This document shows positions 59,146 to 64,000 of a DNA stretch of 64,000 nucleotides, piece by piece (positions within the stretch are counted from its first letter, which is position 1; each line of letters opens with the position of its first letter). This DNA comes from Salvator merianae. Its lineage: Eukaryota; Chordata; Lepidosauria; Squamata; Teiidae. The stretch spans positions 125,957,936 through 126,021,935 of the forward strand of contig QVOM02000034.1 of the NCBI GenBank assembly GCA_003586115.2. Reading direction: 5' to 3'. The position numbers and the translations under genes are program-made. The notes beneath the pieces are model-generated. The model was not told the origin of the DNA and did not search any database. It saw only the letters and a program-made list of their open reading frames with translations.

Positions 59146-59225
59146 ACTGTACACAGTATTCCAGATGCAAGAACACCATAGATTTATAAAGGGGAATTAT
59201 AGTACAGTATTAGTCACTGGATCAT
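59146..59225 (-). mobile_element. Short CR1-like fragment
   Basis: The sequence ACTGTACACAGTATTCCAGA, then CACCATAGATTTATAAAGG, resembles the CR1 region that follows the end of the fragment at 57650-58209. The overlap of about 24 bases (22 identical) with 58186-58209 suggests one CR1 fragment was interrupted, with duplication of the insertion site. Confidence 0.5.
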
Positions 59226-60234
59226 CATGGCAAAAGCTCCTCCATGGTGCCATTTTGGAGTGTGGTGGTGCTTTCGCTGAGGGTGAGAAATGGCACTCTT
59301 CTGGGGAGACAAGTTTGTGCCCATTGCTGGGTGGTGAGCTCATCACTGGGCACCACTTGCCACCACGCATGGAGGCATGGTGGTTAAGTCGCTTTTCAAA
59401 GATGACCTCCCCAGTAAGTGCAGACATAGCCTATGCTAAAGAAGTTCTACCAACAGCAAATATAACAACAATCGTAGGGTACAATCAGATACTCTTAAAG
59501 AGGTACCTTCCATGAAAATATGAGTCTGTATTAACTTTTCTGTTTCCCTGCATTTGCCTTATCTTGGCTGGAAGTCTCAGAATGGTGACTTTTTCAGCAT
59601 TCAGGATTTCATACCTCTGAAGGCATTGCTTTCTTTAAGTGAAGTTGAGCAGGAAACTACATAAACAAAGTGGTGGGGATTGTTCACCAAATGACCAATC
59701 AGCAGGTAGTACTTATAGTCAAGGTAGGTATTGTGTGACTTTGATTTGAATGAAAGCTGCAGTGTGACAAAATAAGGTTGGTCCTCTACCATATATTCAG
59801 ACAACTGTTTTGAAGACATTTTTTGTGCTTCTGAGGATAGGACATGTATTCTTAAAGAGATGACTTTAAAAATCTGTATCTTCTAGCACCCATATGAAGT
59901 GAAAACATCTCAGAACACAAACTTATCAAATATATTTTATATTGCAAGATACTATAAACTAATAATAAACCATATAATGTACAATAATATACAAGGTATA
60001 AACTGGATTAAAAAATAAGACTCATTAATAGAAATAATAAGATAGAGGTCCACTTTGACCTTTGACCCAATTGCCTCCCACTCAGTAGGCATATGATGCT
60101 CAAAAGTCTTCAACAGTGGGATCAGCATTCCAATTTGTACCTATGGCCTTCCAAACTTCTCTATCCCTACTGTCCAGCAAAACTCTGGTCTCTCAAGATC
60201 TGTTCATACTTTATACTAATGATCATCCCTCATG
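59226..60234. other. Anonymous stretch
   Basis: No gene or repeat was recognised. Confidence 0.4.
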
Positions 60235-60668
60235 CTCACTAGCAAAGTCCTTCTGTACTTTGCGGAGGCCCTCATGTCCAGGAGAAGCATATTGCTGCTC
60301 CCGATCATGGATAGCTGTGGAGAAGAAATTAGTGCTCTACAGCTTTATAGGGAGCTGACAGTCACATGGAATGCACAACAGCATTGCACAGGGCATCTGT
60401 GCCTGTGCAATTGCTCAATCACACCTGCATGTGTTGGTGCACTACATGGCACTGTCAGTCACCATGGCAGTGTCCAGATGCTTCCTGACTGCTGTCATGG
60501 TTCTAATCTAAGCCAGGATACTATCATTTGCACTGCGAATGCTGATATCCTGCTGACGGTAATGACTACGGCCATGGAGTGTGGACAGTGTCCATGCTGT
60601 ATGGTCAATTCCACCATGGAATGTTCACTGACCAACATTCTACAGTGGAAAATGCAAACAGGCCTCAG
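60235..60668. mobile_element. GGCCT-family MITE, degraded
   Basis: It contains CACCATGGCAGTGTCCAGATG, GTGCTCTACAGCTTTATAGG and a right end ACAGTGGAAAATGCAAACAGGCC, matching the terminus of other copies. The left end is near GCTCACTAGCAAAGTCC and is worn. The 185-codon frame inside (60232-60789) is not supported as a gene. Confidence 0.6.
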
Positions 60669-62700
60669 AACCTTTCTTTACAGCTGCTTTTCAGTTTGTC
60701 AAGTCAAAAATCCACACCTGACTTCACAAAGGTCCCATTTGCATGCTATACAGATTTTTATTTTTGGAATTTCATCCCACTCTAGGTGATATGAATTGCT
60801 TATTTACCTACCTCTTCTACAGTCCCTAATGATGTCATCAGCATGCAGTGACGAGGTTGAGTATGGGAGCAAGCAGAGCACCCAGCTAGTGTCAGTAGAC
60901 TGTTAATTGTTATCAACCATTCATTCTTCATCACTGACTCCCATAAAACAGAAACATAAAAAATTGATCAAAAAAAAAAAAGCCTCAAAGCATCTGCTCA
61001 TGACCAAGAGACATTTGCTGTCCTACCCAACCCTTTCTGTCAAGGCAAATAAAGCATATGATTTAAGATTTTCTATTGTTGTATTAGTTCATGCATAATT
61101 TGACATTTTTGTTGCAGAATTGTTGAAGCTTTGAATCCTCAGTCAGAACTGGTTATTAATGTCAGCTTCACACTGTGATAAAACCATATTTTTAAAAAAA
61201 TCTTCTGGTACTTAAGGTATATAAAGTCCCACTGCTGCTGATTTATGGGCCTCCCAGTGTTCACATTGGTATTGTCAAAGGAAATCCTGCTTTCAGTTCC
61301 ATGGTAAAAACAAGAAGTAAAGTAGGTGAAAAAAAAGATAAAAGAGAACTTTATTTTGACATTAACGTAATTGAATTAGTCCTATGGCAGTATTCTGCAT
61401 AGAGCAATTTTGCATATTAGATCTACAGTTTGTTCCACCTCATATATAGAAAGCAGAAAATGACAGATGCCTTACAAAACTCTAGTATAGTTCTCTTGTA
61501 TTCTGTATCTTCCATCACACTTACTTAATAACCTCTATTTGATCTGGTTATTGCTTAGTAAAATAGAAATGAATGAAAAAAAAATAGGTGCATGGATATT
61601 CATTTGGCAGTAACAGATGTCAGCTACAAAAGTTCCCTGGCTTTGAAGTTGCAGGCCAGGGACATTTCAGTTGTTCTTCCAGAAGTGGTCTCAGAAGTAG
61701 ATCATATTCTGGAGCTTGGTGAAACATCTACAAGCTCTGGAACAGGTCACAGGCCATTCCTATCATTCCTGCCCATCCGCACAGCAATGGCAGGAACTGT
61801 GATCCAGCTCTGGGGATGTTTTGTAGTGATTTTTTGGTATAATATTCTTGGTTGTGGATTTTGGGTCAGGTGAAAGGTTTGGGCAACCGCAATTCATCAG
61901 GAGGGGGGAATGCCCTGCTTTCACATATGATGGACACACAGACATCCTGCACCCAGCACACCTGTGGCACAGTCCAAGTGGATGATGAAGACGTTGTCAT
62001 GTACTTTTCTTGCACCGATTTACACACAGATGAAATACGTGTGCACTAAAAAAGATCCACACTCCCACTAGTAAATGATATAGTTAATAATTAGGTATGA
62101 TGGAGCTTGTAATCTGAGGTCCCACAGAATAGCCAGAAGGGGTACAGACTACGCTTGCTTTATTTCAGCTATGAAATTATTAAACATTATTTGGGGAAGA
62201 AGTCCCACAGAATACACTCACAGAAACACAGTAAAACAAAGGAATATTGAAGTGTTGCCAGCAACTTAGAGAGAAACTGTATAGCAAAGATAGAATTGAA
62301 CAGAGTATATAATGCAACATACAAGCCCAAATTGTGAGATTTTACTGGTTACACAGGGCCAAGAAAAAGGAACAGGAAGAAAGTAGGATGAAGGGGCCTA
62401 GAGAGGGCAAATATCCAAGTAGGAGAGAGTTGATGGCTGAGAAGAATGCTAAGCTATGTTACCACTTCAGTGGCAGTTCAGGAAATAAATATTATGTACA
62501 TAGTCAAAGTTATTGAGAGCTGATGTGAAATTCTCCTGGAGTTATCACAACCTAAAACATCCAAGAAATGAGGGACTTAAATAGCAATTGCTAACCTTAA
62601 ATATATTTGTGTGGGTGGACAGACATCCTGTGCCTTACTTCCAATGAGTTGGTAAGGCCCAATCTGTTTTATCTCAGCCGGCCAGGCACTAATTTTAAGC
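60669..62700. other. Anonymous A/T-rich stretch
   Basis: No gene or known repeat was recognised. Confidence 0.4.
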
Positions 62701-62860
62701 CAGGTTCATATCTGGCTGGAATTGTCTCCAAAGACTGTTCCAGGCCAGTTTACTTCAGGAATGGCTGAGCACTAGAACAGGTTCACTCCTGTCCCCATTG
62801 ACATGGGGAGGGAATGCTGTTCCCTCAGCCAAAAACAAGAGTGAAGAGGTGTGTCTTCAC

Positions 62861-63657
62861 TAGGGATGTGCACGAAGTTTCGTGCCACTCGAATTTTCAT
62901 CGAATTTCGTGATTTGGTTCCCTTCGCATTCAATGCGAAGGGCAACAAAGATCATGAAATGCGAATTGCGAAGGTCCCTCAATTTTCGATGCATTTCGGG
63001 ACCTTCGCAATTTGCTGCTGTGTCATTCCCCTAGGCGCGCGCTGACAGTCTAGGGGAAATGAGAGACAGCAAGTGGGAGAGGAGGGAAATCAACGCGCAG
63101 GGAATCCCTCCCTGCGCATTGATTTCCCTTCTCTCCCGCTGGCTGCCTGATTTACCCGCTGGCTGCCTGAATCAGGCAGCGAGAGGAGAGGAGGGAAATC
63201 AACGCAAAGGAAGGGAATCCCTTCCTTTCGCTGATCGCCCTCCTCTCCCACCGGCTGAGTCAGGCGGCGAGAGGAGAGGAGGGAGATCAGCACAAAGGAA
63301 GGGAATCCCTTCCTTTCGCTGATCGCCCTCCTCTCCCGCCGGCTGAGTCAGGCGGCGAGAGGAGAGGAGGGAGATCAACGCAAAGGAAGGGAATCCCTTC
63401 CTTTCGCTGATCGCCCTCCTCTCCCGCCGGCTGAGTCAGGCGGCGAGAGGAGAGGAGGGAAATCAACGCAAAGGAAGGGAATCCCTTCCTTTCGTTGATT
63501 TCCCTCGTCTCCCGCTGGCTTCCGGTCGCGGCAAAAATCTTTGCCACGAAGACAAAGGGCTTCATTTTCGCACATATTTTTTTGTGCGAAAATGAAGCCC
63601 CATAGCTTTGCAGGAATGCGAAGCGAAAGGGGAAAAGTGCCTTTGTGCACACCCCTG
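62861..63657. mobile_element. hAT-like non-autonomous element, copy E, with palindromic array (797 bp)
   Basis: The ends TAGGGATGTGCACGAAG and, inverted, CAGGGGTGTGCACAAAG are a variant of the copy A/D terminus. The flanks are an exact GTCTTCAC duplication (62853-62860 and 63658-63665). The interior differs from copies A and D. Next to the left end is an arm with TTCGCATTCAATGCGAA. The core is an 88-bp unit array. No transposase frame is present. It is a distinct subfamily, possibly mobilised by the same transposase. Confidence 0.9.
63085..63520. repeat. 88-bp palindromic tandem array inside copy E
   Basis: The word AAAGGAAGGGAATCCC starts at 63206, 63294, 63382 and 63470, an exact 88-bp period. 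Each unit can itself pair, since CCTTTCGCTGATCGCCCTCC and the later GGAGGGAGATCAACGCAAAGG are reverse complements around a GGCTGAGTCAGGCGG loop; the joins between units (GGAAGGGAATCCCTTCC) are also palindromic. The short open frames here are by-products of the repeat. Confidence 0.93.
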
Positions 63658-64000
63658 GTCTTCACCAGTCATCCGAATACATGCAATGATGGTAACTGAC
63701 ATGCCTTAGAGAGGAGAGTGTTCCATAACCTGGGGCCAATCACTGAGAATGGTCTCCCATGCATCCCAGCTCCCTTAACTATGGAAGGGGTGGCACCACT
63801 AAGAGGGTTTCACTGGTCTATATGGGCAGGTCTATATGGAAGGAGGTGCTCCTTTAGATATGTGGGTCCCAAGCCATTTACGGCCTTATAAGTTAATGTT
63901 AATACCTTGAACTGGACTAGATAGCAAATAGGCATCCAGTGCAGTTCTTTCAGGACTAGTGTGATGTGTATCTGGCCAGTAGTCCTGGTTAGCAGTCTAG

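Larger units (their letters stand above)
62701..64000. repeat. Unclassified interspersed repeat, split by hAT-like copy E
   Basis: The portion right of copy E (63666 to the window end) shares blocks with 40614-40862: GGCCTTATAAGTTAATG, ATACCTTGAACTGG and TCCAGTGCAGTTCTTTC. The flanks of copy E (GAAGAGGTGTGTCTTCAC and CAGTCATCC) appear to be one continuous repeat before the insertion. I cannot classify it, and it continues past the window. Its left boundary is uncertain. Confidence 0.55.

Noticed and set aside
60232..60789. 185-codon frame
   Set aside because: It lies mostly within a degraded MITE and has no recognisable domain or splice context.
63206..63485. CRISPR-like regular repeats (88-bp period)
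   Set aside because: There are no unique spacers; the whole unit is repeated and palindromic, and the genome is vertebrate.
63059..63665. Several frames with repeated residues (for example SLLSSRRLTQP)
   Set aside because: They are the six-frame reading of the 88-bp palindromic array.

Overview
The window reads as non-coding, repeat-rich DNA from a vertebrate nuclear genome. The repeat mix is LINEs of the CR1, L2, L1 and BovB/RTE type, tRNA-derived SINEs with an L2-like tail, and many hAT-like and other small non-autonomous DNA transposons. That mix fits a squamate reptile (lizard or snake) best; this is an inference from repeat content, not from a gene. I found no convincing host exon, tRNA, rRNA, CRISPR array or bacterial-type operon. 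Almost every open frame of useful length belongs to a transposon or is chance.

Layout. 0-5 kb: mostly anonymous sequence with a 239-bp palindrome near 0.7 kb. 5.3-6.5 kb: a 1.13-kb CpG-rich hAT-like MITE (copy A). 6.9-7.0 kb: first of four 178-bp palindromic MITEs. 9.5-11 kb: a pentanucleotide satellite and a decayed L2. 11.4-11.6 kb: a Gypsy integrase remnant. 12.8-13.1 kb: an old hAT-like MITE (copy B). 14.6-19.3 kb: a nested stack, in which an old hAT-like MITE (copy C) has been split by a 3.3-kb 5'-truncated L1 and by a 5-bp-TSD MITE. 22.7-23.4 kb: a palindromic MITE abutting a GC-rich hAT element. 25.5-30.3 kb: a near-complete CR1 with ORF1 (zinc finger, coiled coil, esterase) and ORF2 (endonuclease, reverse transcriptase). 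30-40 kb: sparse. 39.5-48.2 kb: many small MITEs, BovB and L1 fragments, and an internally deleted L1 of 1.58 kb. 50-53.7 kb: a LINE reverse-transcriptase tail followed by a second CR1, itself split by hAT-like copy D. 55-59 kb: another palindromic MITE, two inverted SINEs and an old CR1 3' end. 60-64 kb: a MITE copy, then an interspersed repeat split by hAT-like copy E, which carries an 88-bp palindromic array.

Target-site duplications (TSDs) are the strongest evidence here. Copies A, B, D and E and the GC-rich hAT have exact 8-bp TSDs. The 3.3-kb L1 has a 14-bp TSD. The internally deleted L1 has a 12-bp TSD with two mismatches. Several MITEs have exact 5-bp TSDs. The nesting gives a relative order of insertion.

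The observation I find most unusual is that two of the four 178-bp palindromic MITEs landed exactly in the 5-nt loop of an imperfect inverted repeat in the host DNA.
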